Origin: Saksenaea vasiformis B4078
Lineage: Eukaryota > Mucoromycota > Mucoromycetes > Mucorales > Saksenaeaceae
NCBI GenBank assembly: GCA_000697055.1
Contig: JNDT01001927.1
Span: 1-64,000, forward strand
Direction: 5' to 3'
Length of the DNA stretch: 64,000 nt
Part shown: positions 32,874 to 43,494 of the stretch, one piece after another
Layout: every line of letters starts with the position of its first letter
Numbering within the stretch: the stretch's first letter is position 1
Notes under the pieces: generated by a model
Told to the model about the DNA's origin: nothing
The model's input: the letters and a program-made list of their open reading frames with translations, nothing else
Databases searched by the model: none
Translations under genes and position numbers: made by a program

Positions 32874-33532
32874 ATGGCCACGGAGCCTCCGCCTTCTCCG
32901 TCCCCGCCGCTGCCCTCTATTACATCAAAACGCTCCAGTCATTCAATCAGCGGTAGGTCCAGGAAGCATATGAATATACGAGCTATAGTTTTCCCTTTAT
33001 TCAGTGACTACGTCCACCCCGCAGCAGGTTATCACAACCGTCTATCCTCCCATGATTCACGAGAACCGTCCGTGAGAAGATATAGGTGCTCCAGTTAACC
33101 GTCATCTCTAAACAATAAACTGAACCGTTTGTAGAGGACCACCTCCATCTATCGCTCATTATTCACTTACGTCGAGATACGGAGAGAAGTATGAGACAGC
33201 AACTACATCGACTTGACTAGGAGCGCCTTGGAACTATAAAGTGTAGATCCCCTCCACACCGTACAGAGCGATTTCGATACCATGACGCACATGTTTCTAC
33301 ACATTCATTATATGATAACAGACGTTCTCAAAGTCCTCCACTACCTATGACAGGGAAATGCGGTGTGGACACCTAGGAACCCGAGACCACCTCGTTAGGT
33401 AAACAAAGTAGAACAGCTAGACCTTCAAGAATAAAACAAAGAAATCAGGTGTCAACGACTGTCGATCCAGGGAGAGTGGATATAGACGTACAGTGTACAT
33501 TTACACAGAAGAAAAAGAGTATATTTGCATAA
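32874..33532 (+). CDS. Small Ser/Pro/Arg-rich hypothetical protein (141 aa, 5 exons)
   Basis: Exons 32874-32952, 33025-33085, 33135-33188, 33247-33362 and 33417-33532 join in phase through four GT..AG introns of 72, 49, 58 and 54 bases, sizes typical for this window. The product starts MATEPPPSPSPPLPS, is rich in Ser, Arg and Pro (KRSSHSIS, SVRRYRGPPPS, NRRSQSPPLP), and ends FTQKKKSIFA. There is no domain, signal peptide or membrane segment. The 3' end faces the RasGEF gene with a 72-base gap, so the 3' ends may overlap. Evidence is purely splice-site and composition based; the last intron is the least certain. Confidence 0.5.
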
Positions 33533-33604
33533 AGATAGATAGGAATAGATACATATATAGATATATAGATATGTAGGAGCGTCACCGTCGGGTACATGGT
33601 GTTA

Positions 33605-36600
33605 TTATGGTTCGATTTCATGACTTTTACGGCGGATGGTATCTAGATCAAGAGAATCAAGGTGATAGCAGAGAAAGTACACCTGCTCATCTGATTCAAA
33701 AGCATAACGTCTAGCCAAGCTCTGAAACGTCAAGACGCGCTTGATCACAGTGGCGGTAATACGATGTTTTCGGAAGTTCACCAACGGCTGCTGAAGCACA
33801 GGTGACTTTCGAGAGGTGTGATGGGCTTGATAAATCTTATGACGCTCATGATTCGCTTCCACGTACGGCGGCTGTTCGGAATTGAAAACTAAATCAGACA
33901 GGTAGATACCCAAAAAGGGAATACATCCACCAAACGGCATTTTGATCTTTGTCTTTTTGAAAGCATGATGATTTGTTCCTGGCATCTCGATCTGTACCTC
34001 AGTAGGAGACATACCGTACTCCTCTGCAACCATTGTCATATTGTCACGGATATGCTTCCAATTTCGCATGGGTGATGTGAAAACAGAAAGCTGATCCAGC
34101 AACCTCATTTCAACCGTACCCACACGAGCCCAGGTCTTTCGCAGCCGAGATACAGCAGGCGATTGCAATCCCAAAAGGATCTGAACAAGCGTCGCAAAAT
34201 TAGAGTACATTTTGCATTTCTAGCACAATAGTTTAGCACAGTCAAAAGAGAAAGTTCTTGAATTGCCATTACCTGCGCTAAGCGAATAAACTTCTCTACT
34301 ATTTTCACACGTTCTTCCAACTGCTGTGTACGCACAATCTCGCTTGCCACCCACTGACACACCGAGTTGAATCGCTCGATGACGTGTTCTACCCCGCCGT
34401 GTCCCTCTCGAGCGAGCTGAGTCTGCCGCGTCCGGCGCGTGTAATTGATCACAGGTTCGCTCTCATCATCGTCCTCTTCCGAATCACTTTTGAATAGCTC
34501 ATGGCCTTTCATTTTTGTCCATCGACAATGGACCATCTCTTCCCAATCTACATTGTTCAACACGTCACGCTCCACGTAACAGAACTGCTGGGCGAGTTTA
34601 CCCGATCTGTAGGAAAGAACAAAACTACGATCCGACATATACGGTCTCACGCTACTACTGCCGACAGAAGAGGCGCGAGGAGGCGCCAGATGCGAAGGTA
34701 TCGACGCTGGCGGTGTTAGTGGATTAGGCACAGCAGTACGGTTGTCTTCCGAAGATGGTCCGAGATCCGAAGAGCGCGCTGTGGTAACGGTCACGCTCTG
34801 CTGGCTGGTCTTGCTGTCATCATCGTCACCGTCTGATTCCATCTCTTGGATGTGTAAAACGTCGCTTCCGGCTATCGAAGAACGCGAGCTAAGATGGCCT
34901 AAGTACATCGGACCATCGCGTCGTTGATGATTCCATTCTGGAATCGAGGATGTCGTGGGTGACGCTGGAGCCGTTCGGATCATCCCACGACCGCGTCGCC
35001 TTTCTAAACTGCGCCGTCGTTCCATGCTACGTCGGCGTTCCTCGTCTGCCAAAAGTAAAACACTAAATCGTTGGCATCGTGTCGGACCGTCTTCGTTGCC
35101 AGTACATTGGACGCAATCGCACATATCCAAACTGTTCCTTTGTTCCTTTCGCAATTCTTCCGCCACACGCCAAACGATCTGGCCGCTAGCAGATCGCGCG
35201 ACTGGTTCTGGCCGTTCCTCCAGTGGTTTGACCTCCTGTTCCTCGGTCTTTGAATCTAGAGAGGAGTCTCGTGCTACGTGTGTAGGGGTTGAGTTGCTTC
35301 GCTTGATGACGGATGCTTTCGGTTGCATATGAGAACCAGGCTGTTGTTTATTGTTGAAAACCTTGGCAATCTTTTTATGCAGTCGTCGCTTGTTTTGCAA
35401 TTCCTGGTTTGTTTGTTTTCCATTTGCATCCAATGCTGGCGCTTCACCTTGGCTTGTGTTTTCATAGGGCACAGCTTCGAATGCAGGCGCTTCAATCGCC
35501 TTTTTCGACTTCTTTTTGCGCAGAAATAGACCACTCTCGGGCAATGGCGGAATATCAGGTACGTTGGGAATCATGTCAGGCGAGTAGCTCGGATGTGGCG
35601 AGGTGGCTGCAGAAGAAGCAATACTTGAAGCAGCGTCACGTAAACTCTTTTCGCTCTTGCGGCGTTCAATACTTTTCTTGGAAAGACTCCTAGATAGCCC
35701 CATAGGTGTTCTACCGTCCTTCAAATCCAGCTCACGCACCAAATCTTCCGGTAATATGTTCTCACGTTCGAGCGGATGCGCTGGAGGCAGTGGTGGCGGC
35801 GGAACAAGTTCCTCTTCTGGTGTCTTTTGGCACCATCGACTGGACGGTACGCGACGGATCGTACGAACAGGCTGCTCTTTGTCCTCAAGCACCGCCGCAA
35901 TGATAGCCTCTGCCTTCACCTTTTCGACCTCTTTTTTCTCCAGCGATGATGGCTGTGTCTCAGCAGTCGTAGGTGAAAAGAACTCGATCCGCTTGCGTTC
36001 CTCCTCTTCTTCTCGTCGTCGCCGCTCGGATTCCAATCTGCTGGTCACAAGGTCACCTTTGAGGTCCTCATGTATCGACAGTATGCTCTGTTGTCCTTCT
36101 GTGCCCTCCATAGGATCCTCCTCCTCTTCGCCAGCCATCGAGACATCTGTCGTACCTGGGCTAAGGTAGCTTTCGAGGGAATCATCCGAGGCGACACTGC
36201 GTTGCGATGCTGCTTCGTCGTCTTCTCCCTCTTCCATCACCCGTCGCTGTTGATCCAGTCGCTGCAGGTACGACGTCTTTGCATCAAGTGGTACCGCCTT
36301 GACGTCGGATGTGGAGCTTCTCGATCGTACTTTGAAATTGTCGGTAAGGTCTACATTGTGAACACTGCCAATGACAACTACGGGTGCCATCCGAGCATCG
36401 TGAACGGCCATATTTCCGTTGTGTCGTCCGCCCACATCCACGCCACGTACTAACTGTGTTCTACGTAGGATTGTACCTTGCGAAATCTTTGCACGAACCA
36501 TTTCCTCCACGCGTTCATGATCCAACGTCCGCGGAGGTGGCGCAATCACCTTGACGCGTTCGGACTCATCGCTGTAGTATACCTTCTTCAAACGCCTCAC

Positions 36601-38194
36601 CACGCGTTTCAACCCCTTGACAATGCGTTGGTCTCTTGGCGATTGCTTTACCAGTGGATTGTTCGGTAAGTCGTTCAGAAACGAAGTAAGAATAATCCGC
36701 AACTCCCGAGAAGGAATGAAATCATGTACAAAGTAGTTGAGCAGCCAGTGCCGGAGAACAACAAAGGTCCTGTAATAGGAATGCTCAGATCAACCCACGT
36801 GTTTGGTTTTGTTCTTTACCTAATTCGAACAATCCGTCTATCTTCCTCATCGTTCTCTAATGCCCATCGGAAACGCAGGATCAACAGTTTACACAGCTGA
36901 GTCGGAGAGATGAACGTGCGATACACCAAAAAGAAATCGGTCATAAATGTGTAATCTAATCATGCAGGCAATGTTCAGTTACTCTTGTCCCTTACCATGT
37001 ATAGTTAGAGCACTCCCCCAAACCCCTGCAACCCCCTTCTTTTTTTTTCTTTTTTTCTTTTACTCTTTACCTAATGTACTTGTTAATTTTTCCACCAGTT
37101 TTTCGACTGTTGCTGCTTCAATTACTTTCGGTACATCTTTTGCTTTTGGCGTCGCTGTGGCTGGTGGTAGTGCATCACTCATACTTCGAAAAGGCTTTTT
37201 ATTTAGTTTTTTTCCAAAGGCACGTTTGAGTAGCAATGTGCTCTTCGGATCATTTTCATCAGAATCGTCCTCCTCAGGTTGACGTTTTAGTGATAACATC
37301 ATAAGTGAACTGGAACGTCGAAGGCTCAGTTTGAGACCGTCGGGCAACAGTTGGGATGACCATCGGCTGTTCAGCCGTGATCTTGTCGGCTTTGTCATTG
37401 TCTCACTGGTCGTATTTGTGGCGAATCCTTTTAAGGATGGTCGGGTTTCGGTCGTTGGTGTTCTTGCTATTTTATCACCCTGTTCGCTCTCCGTTGGCAC
37501 GGCAGTTGTGGTGGCCATAGCCGCGGAGAGCGCGTTGGGATCCGGACCCCATACAATAATGCGGTCATCGTCATCTGCCTTCAGTAGGTCAAAAATATTG
37601 GGTTCATTGAGAAATAGGCGGGGCGCGGTAGTGACGGGCGGGGGAAGGACGAGAGATGTCTGGATGGAGGAAGAAGATGACTTTGAAGGTTGTAAAGGTG
37701 TGTGTAACAGAACCGAAGATGGGTTGGCGGGAAACATCAAATCGATGCCGTGCTCATCCTCTATCAAGAAATCGTTGAAACGACTTACAACCGGGATATC
37801 CGGCAACAAGGATGGCTTTTGTATCGGACCAGGCACCGGTTGTTCGTCTGTGGTAGTAGGTGATGTTGTTCCTTCGTGTGCGATGTTGAGACGTTGCCAG
37901 AACGGCTTAGACTCGGTATACTCGCGAACGCCGAAAACAGTTGCCAATGCGGCCCGTTCCCGACCGCCGTCGCTGTTATCGTTCATCAATTCCAAGGGGA
38001 TTAACGAGTTGTTACGTTTCCGTGGCACAGGAATGGCTGTTTCCTGTGGTGTGTGTACATCATTATTATCCGTGATGGTGCTGCACAAGCGGAGATAAGA
38101 GAAGAGTTAGGCAAGAAGTGCCTCGCAATGCTGCAAACCTGTTTGATTCGTCTGAGATGATCGACTGGATCCATGATGTATTGATTTCTTGCAT
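33605..38194 (-). CDS. LTE1-type Ras guanine-nucleotide exchange factor (1,437 aa, 5 exons)
   Basis: Exons: 38194-38139, 38080-37071, 36955-36820, 36769-34273 and 34219-33605, with introns of 58, 115, 50 and 53 bases; phases agree. The start is ATG 38194 (MQEINTSWIQ). A disordered N-terminus containing IIVWGPDP is followed by the RasGEF N-domain (about 340-490: VEKLVEKLTSTLDYTFMTDF, FISPTQLCKLLILRFRWAL, TFVVLRHWLLNYF, SPRDQRIVKGLKRVVRRLKK). After a long low-complexity linker with many Arg/Glu and Ser runs comes the CDC25-type catalytic domain (about 1,110-1,437), with FNSVCQWVASEIV, FATLVQILLGLQS and CIPFLGIYLSDL. The architecture matches fungal LTE1-like exchange factors, which act on Ras-family GTPases and in yeast affect mitotic exit. 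The target GTPase is inferred, not shown. Confidence 0.9.
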
Positions 38195-38230
38195 AGTAAA
38201 AAAAGTCGAGAAAGGAACGTGAGCGAGAAG

Positions 38231-38231
<1 letters not shown>

Positions 38232-38263
<32 letters not shown>
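38232..38263. repeat. GA/CT microsatellite in the RasGEF leader
   Basis: A pure run of ga dinucleotides (ct on the coding strand) lies about 40-70 bases upstream of the RasGEF start codon, inside a longer purine-rich stretch that continues to about 38,322. It probably lies in the promoter or 5' leader and may vary in length between strains. Confidence 0.8.
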
Positions 38264-38268
<5 letters not shown>

Positions 38269-38324
38269 GAAAGAGGGAAAAGATGAAAAAGAAAGAAAAG
38301 TAGAGAAGAAGAAGAAAAAAAAGA

Positions 38325-39984
38325 CAAGTGTCCCACTCCACATGTATCCATATAATTTGATGTAGTACCGTTTTGTCAGACATCTCTCTCTCTAGCAACG
38401 ACATTGCAAGCTTCTCGTTGCATGAGTGTGAGGATGTACCCAGTCATCGCCTGAAATGGCAACTTAGGTGCTGATTTGTGCTCGCACCACCACGCCGTCG
38501 GGGACCCAACGTAGGAAAGATGATCGAACCTGCTGTTGGCTGTACAAACTCAGGCCAAAAAAGAAAATCCTTGTCTTACACAAACAACAACTTCTTTCGT
38601 ACATTGCAACGCCCGTTCGCATTAGCTCAACACCAAATCAATGAACATGCGAGATGTATCTTTCCGATGACACCTAGAAAATATTATATCTGACCACAGT
38701 TAGGCTATTTCCTTTCTAATCAATTGTTTATTATTATTACCGTTGACAAAATGTTTATACACCCAGAGTAATAATGAACACAGATAACCCATCCCCTGCT
38801 TTGTTAGAACACGCTCTTTATTCTTATGGGACATGCAAATTCTAAAGAGAAAGAAAAAGGTGGCTGTTGCTCTTCTTCCCTGTGGCATTTCATTTCGAGG
38901 TAACGCGAACCTTATCCGTTGCAGCAACCAATCTACTGGCGCGACTACTTTCTAACGAAGTATCCGACTCAGAGTCTTTTTATTTACCCGGGCGCAGCAG
39001 CAGGGACCCAGAAACGACCTAAACGAAACGGTACTATGAACACCTGCAAAACCTGTAAATGAGACGTCCTTTGTACCTCAGCATTTCAGTAATTAGGAAA
39101 ATGCTACCCGCCTGCTCGAGCAGGATGCAAAGAATGACTTTGCATGTTTGTATTCGAAACTATTATTCGCTTTAGTCGTGCGCTAGGTCACTCCAATGTA
39201 CCATGATTTGTCAAACATTACCGTAGCATGGTCTTCCATTGTTAACTTTCTTTATGTGCTAACTGACAACTCATATTTGGTGAATCGGAACCAGAGCAGA
39301 GACAGCAGAAGCAGCTCATTAGTAGCATCTTCGATTAAGTACTGAAACCATATTCCTCTTCAGTAGCTTTTCACTTTCGCAACAAGGGAAAGCTCTACAA
39401 ACTTAGAAAAGCACCAACAGATGTACACTATACTTCAAATTGTTGCGAAAGAAACTAAATGAGTCGGCGGATATCTTTCAAAGTCCCCTGCTCGCATAAG
39501 CTCCAACCCGACTGTGCCCTTTGGAATAGGCCACAGTTACTCATCGGATTAGGACCCTCAGTTGAATAAATAGGTTACAACAAGGAATTTAGCAATCAAT
39601 AAACATATCCATAATGTAGTAAGGAGGGAACAGCGATATGCAATGGCAACTTTCACTGACAGGCACACATTAAAGTTTTCGGATATCAAAAATGTGTTCT
39701 CACATTGCTTTCCTTCTTTCGCTTTTAACCGTCCTTTCGTCCGCCATGTACATTCAATAATTAGCCTAGCATCATTGGACAGGGATAGGCTTCAGTTAGC
39801 TGATGTTTATCGCCTATCTTCCCAAAGAACGTCGAACTGCGATACGGTGCTCAACGATGATCCTCCTTGTAACACCACCAGTGGCTTAGTTACCGAATCC
39901 GGTTGGCTTTTCACCCGCGCTTTCTACTTTTTTTTGACATTCAACCAGCAGCAGTGTCCGAGTAAGATTCTTCTATTGTTCATT
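38325..39984. other. Divergent intergenic region between RasGEF and RSA3
   Basis: About 1.7 kb separates the two divergent genes. Open frames here are short and uncharacterised. A 5' extension of the RSA3 frame back to 39643 is open but unlike the conserved protein and is taken as leader. No gene is seen. Confidence 0.4.
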
Positions 39985-40699
39985 ATGGGAAAAGCAACTA
40001 TCAATAAAAAGAGACGATCAAATGCTCCATTGAATCGAGATCCAGTAAAGCAGCCAAAGTTAGAGGAAAAAGACGTAGCGGTAAAGAGGATCTTTTCTTT
40101 GCCCAATCGAGGATCTGACCTGGCTTCATATTTACTCAGGCATCAACAACTGTCCTTGGTAAAAAGAGAATAGACACATGAGCGACATCGCTGAATCGCG
40201 CATTGTTTAGAGAATGAGGAAAGCGGAGGATTATTTGACAACCTCGATGAAGAGATGGATCCGTCAACTTTAGATCAAGTAATGGAACAACTGGAAGCCA
40301 GCGAATCAGAGGATGACAAAAACGAAGCAGAAGCAGCAGCTATGTCCGCTTCTGAAAGCGAAGATACAAAGGAGGATGTTGAGGAAGAAGAAGAAGAAGA
40401 AGTACCAAGCGAGTCGCCACAAGACGAAGCGGTAGCTAACACGGGGAAGAAAGCCTTTAGAGATTACTACATGACGCAGATTACCCAAGCGTTTGGTACA
40501 GACTTGGACAAAATTAGACAGGTAAAGAAGGGCAATGCGTAGAAAATAATAGCCTATTTACGCGAATGTATTATAGGAGCCAACCTTTAATGCAACGCGG
40601 TTAAACATATTGATTGATTCATTAGAAGTAGGCATGGATATCTTTTCTGATTTAGAGCAGGAGATCATACTGGCTGATGCGCGGACAAGGAATAAATGA
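39985..40699 (+). CDS. RSA3: Ribosome assembly protein 3 (Rsa3) homologue (201 aa, 3 exons)
   Basis: Exons: 39985-40158, 40213-40521 and 40577-40699 (introns 54 and 55 bases). The protein starts MGKATINKKRRSNAP, is basic then strongly acidic (runs of Glu around residues 100-120), and ends with the Rsa3 signature FRDYYMTQITQAFGTDLDKI, then, across intron 2, EPTFNATRLNILIDSL. Rsa3 is a small nucleolar factor for early 60S subunit assembly. The ATG at 39985 is preferred over an in-frame ATG at 39643 because the added residues are hydrophobic and unlike the family. The first acceptor (tttagag) is a judgement call between two adjacent AGs; the chosen one keeps phase. Confidence 0.82.
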
Positions 40700-41427
40700 T
40701 AATATTGAATCTGATTCTTTTGGAGGTTTTATTTTTTTACTTGTAATAGCAATGTGTTCCATATACGATCACGTAGAGTGACTGTATTTAAAGGGACGCA
40801 TGAATCCTTTTTTTTTCTTTGGCCCCGCTTCCCACATGAAACGTCCCCGGTACGTACTGGGGTTGATTATACACACAGTAATTCATGTCTTTTTTATATA
40901 CCATTTAGACCACTGGTCATAAAACAAGAAACTGGCCGCTCCATGAAGCCATCCATCTCCTCTTCCCCCCCACCGAAATGGTGCGGGGTGTGGCACCTGC
41001 AAATAGTGTGGGATTATCTTCGGGGTAAGTAAAATGACATCCAAGTATTATTCCATTTACTAACCGTGAACAAATTTTTATGCTGTCTATATGAATTTCG
41101 CGTCCATTGAGGGGCCGCGTTGATGTAAGTAGTGCATGAATTTATTGCCAACTTATGTATTAACGAAGGCACACTCGATTCTTTTTTTAGCGTAAAAGTG
41201 GCTCCTCATAGACGCGAAATTTATATAGATTAGCATAAAAATCTGTTCAATAGACAGTAGCTTGCAAAGTTATATCGCGCGTGGCCTCCACGACAATGCG
41301 TCTGACATTTCCAGGTCTCAGGGGAAGTCACTGTCTTTCCTCTTAAGTGGCTGAATCTCACTACTGGCAAAAAAAAAAAAAAAACTGCGCAACATTCAGG
41401 TAGTTTGTCTGTCGCTTACCGGGAGTC
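40700..41427. repeat. Intergenic region with an imperfect inverted repeat (about 51-nt arms)
   Basis: The arm at about 41068-41118 and the reverse complement of about 41197-41247 share GAACA, ATTTTTATGCT, TCTATAT, AATTTCGCGTC and TGAGG in order, roughly 80-85% by eye, separated by about 78 bases. It looks like a foldback/MITE-type element or a hairpin transcript in the promoter region of the next gene. A poly-A run lies at about 41,370-41,383. No gene is seen in the interval. Confidence 0.65.
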
Positions 41428-42071
41428 ATGTCAACCTACGAGAAGAAAGCTTCGTACCGAAAGGGCAACAACTCCAAGACAGGCCAGAGACATCAAAACA
41501 CAACAGCATGGAAGCCTAACAAAAATTCAAAAAAGACAAAAGAGATCAATGCATTGCCCGTCTACGGTCTCTGTCAGCGTTGTACAGATGTCATTATGTG
41601 GCGTAAAAAGTATAGAAAGTATAAGCCTTTAACTGCAGTGAAGCGATGGTAAGATCGAATCGAAAACCCAAATACGTATGTTAAGCATGGTGTTACAGCA
41701 CAAATTGTCAAGAGAAAGCAATTAAGGAGGCTTACCACGTCCTTTGCAACAACTGCGCATCAGCGAAAAAGGTCTGCGCAAAATGTCTGGAGAGCAAAGA
41801 AATTATTACAGAGTAAATATCGATGATGTGGAGAAGCAGGGGAATGTTCTTACATTGGTATTATAGGAAGGAGGAAGTCAAGACAGACGCCGATGTACTC
41901 AAGGAAGAACAAGATCTTGAACGTCTACTTTCAAAGATGACTTTGCGCCAGCGACGGAGTTATATGCGAAAACTCGAACGAGGAGACGATCTGTCACATA
42001 TCAAGGAAGAAGATTTTGAGGACAGTGATTTCGACTTTGACGACAGCGACTTTGAGGATGAAGACGAGTAG
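41428..42071 (+). CDS. C9orf85/DUF2039-family zinc-ribbon-like protein (179 aa, 3 exons)
   Basis: Exons: 41428-41648, 41699-41812 and 41867-42071; introns are 50 and 54 bases and phases agree. The N-terminus STYEKKASYRKGNNS leads to QRHQNTTAWKPNK and then paired cysteines: GLCQRC, VKRCTNC (created across intron 1), LCNNC and VCAKC. This is the arrangement of the conserved C9orf85-like family. The Cys pairs probably bind zinc. The C-terminus is a long acidic Asp/Glu tail after a basic helix (SKMTLRQRRSYMRKLER). The biochemical role of the family is not known to me. The 3' end converges with OST3 across 165 bases. Confidence 0.85.
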
Positions 42072-42236
42072 AATTTGCATAACCTAAATTACACCCCCCC
42101 AAGCATCATTAAGAAATCGCCTTCCTAGAAAAAAAAGCAATGAGCTGGAGGTCCCGCTGAGCACAAGCGACGGAATCATGGGGACCTTCGCATACTGTAC
42201 CAAGATATAAACATATTTTGATCATTTTATTACACC

Positions 42237-43494
42237 TTAGAACAAAATGTGGAATGGATAGGCGCCATTCTTGAGTCTAAATAAGTTCATCAAGATGCTG
42301 AAGACCACAATCACGCAAAACGTCCACACATAGACGCCAATGCGCTGGCGCAATTTGTCATCGAATTTGGGCACGGATATAGCCAACGCCACCGTTCCAA
42401 AAGCTAGGAGGCCATCTACAAATAGAAAAATGAATAAGATGGATCAAACATTTGTTTTCGTTAGCTTACACATGGCGGCGACAACCAAAGTCTCCATGCC
42501 CAGCTGTTGAGAGAACCTGAATCAACAGAGTAAAATATCATGAATTTCTCTTTCCATCTTGAATTGACGAAACTCTACCCTCCAGCAATGTAATTGATCC
42601 GTCCATTTTGGCCAGGCATCACAAATGGTGGTGTACGGATGCGGTTCCACATATGGCCCGAAATCATAGTTAGGATCCATACAAACGACACGGCCAACCA
42701 TGTGTTCTTGTGGAAAAGGATAAATCCAAGATAAGGATATAATAACTTGATTCCTGCTGCAGCGCCCAAAGCCAAAAAGATCTTGCCAAATACTTGGAAG
42801 TAATCAATTGGACGATATACTGGCACCGGCATTCCTGTTTCGCGACTCAAAAAATCTGCAAGGCCCTCAGCCGATAATCCACTAGAAGGGGTGCGGAGAG
42901 ATATGTTACCACACTGCGTTTATCATGAATGCCTTCCTTGATCTACCTTCGCACATTATCGTAACGGACATGTTCTTTCTTCTGGCCAGCTTCACTAGGA
43001 GGGAAGTAGAAAACGTTGGGCGCCGTTTGAATCGCAAGCTGTTTGAACAGACTTGTTTTTAGATCTGATAGCATCAAACAATGTCCCGTACCTTTTGATA
43101 AACCGCTTGTCCATCTCTGAAGTCCAAATGACCAAAAAATACGCGGTCAGCGTTCTTCGTTTTCTGGAAGCTGGAGGCCACCACCTTAAATTCAGGGTCA
43201 AATTCACTGTCGAACGCGATGATGGGTTATTCATTCCATTTGTACGCTCATTAAATCTTACCGGCAAGGTACGCAACGCATATTCTCATCTAGGGCGGTC
43301 AACAGGACAACCATACCGTAGTTCCGTTTTCCTTCAGTGTATTGTTCATAAGATCTCGATGTAAGTTTGATGAGGCCGTGATTTTCTTTAGCAAGTTTCT
43401 TTAGTTTCTCGACTTTCGCGTCAGCTTTTGCTAACGAAACGATGAATAACGCCTGGAAGAGAAGTAGAAGAAGCAAGACCTGTTGCTTCATCAT
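42237..43494 (-). CDS. OST3: Oligosaccharyltransferase OST3/OST6 subunit (322 aa, 6 exons)
   Basis: Exons: 43494-43262, 43206-43092, 43038-42947, 42881-42579, 42516-42470 and 42415-42237; introns are 55, 53, 65, 62 and 54 bases and phases agree. A signal peptide (MMKQQVLLLLLLFQALF) precedes a thioredoxin-like lumenal domain with the redox motif CVPC (74-77), then FFGHLDFRDG, then four membrane segments in the C-terminal half. This subunit of the ER oligosaccharyltransferase uses its CxxC to form transient mixed disulfides with substrates so that nearby Asn sites are glycosylated. Ost3 and Ost6 are paralogues in yeast; whether this genome has a second copy cannot be told, so the symbol means the family. 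Two adjacent ATGs (43494, 43491) could start it. Confidence 0.92.

Noticed and set aside
37331..38098. 255-codon plus frame
   Set aside because: Antisense of RasGEF exon 2; the sense frame joins in phase to the conserved RasGEF N-domain.
39643..39984. N-terminal extension of the RSA3 frame
   Set aside because: Open in frame but hydrophobic and unlike the Rsa3 family; MGKATINKK at 39985 is a better start.
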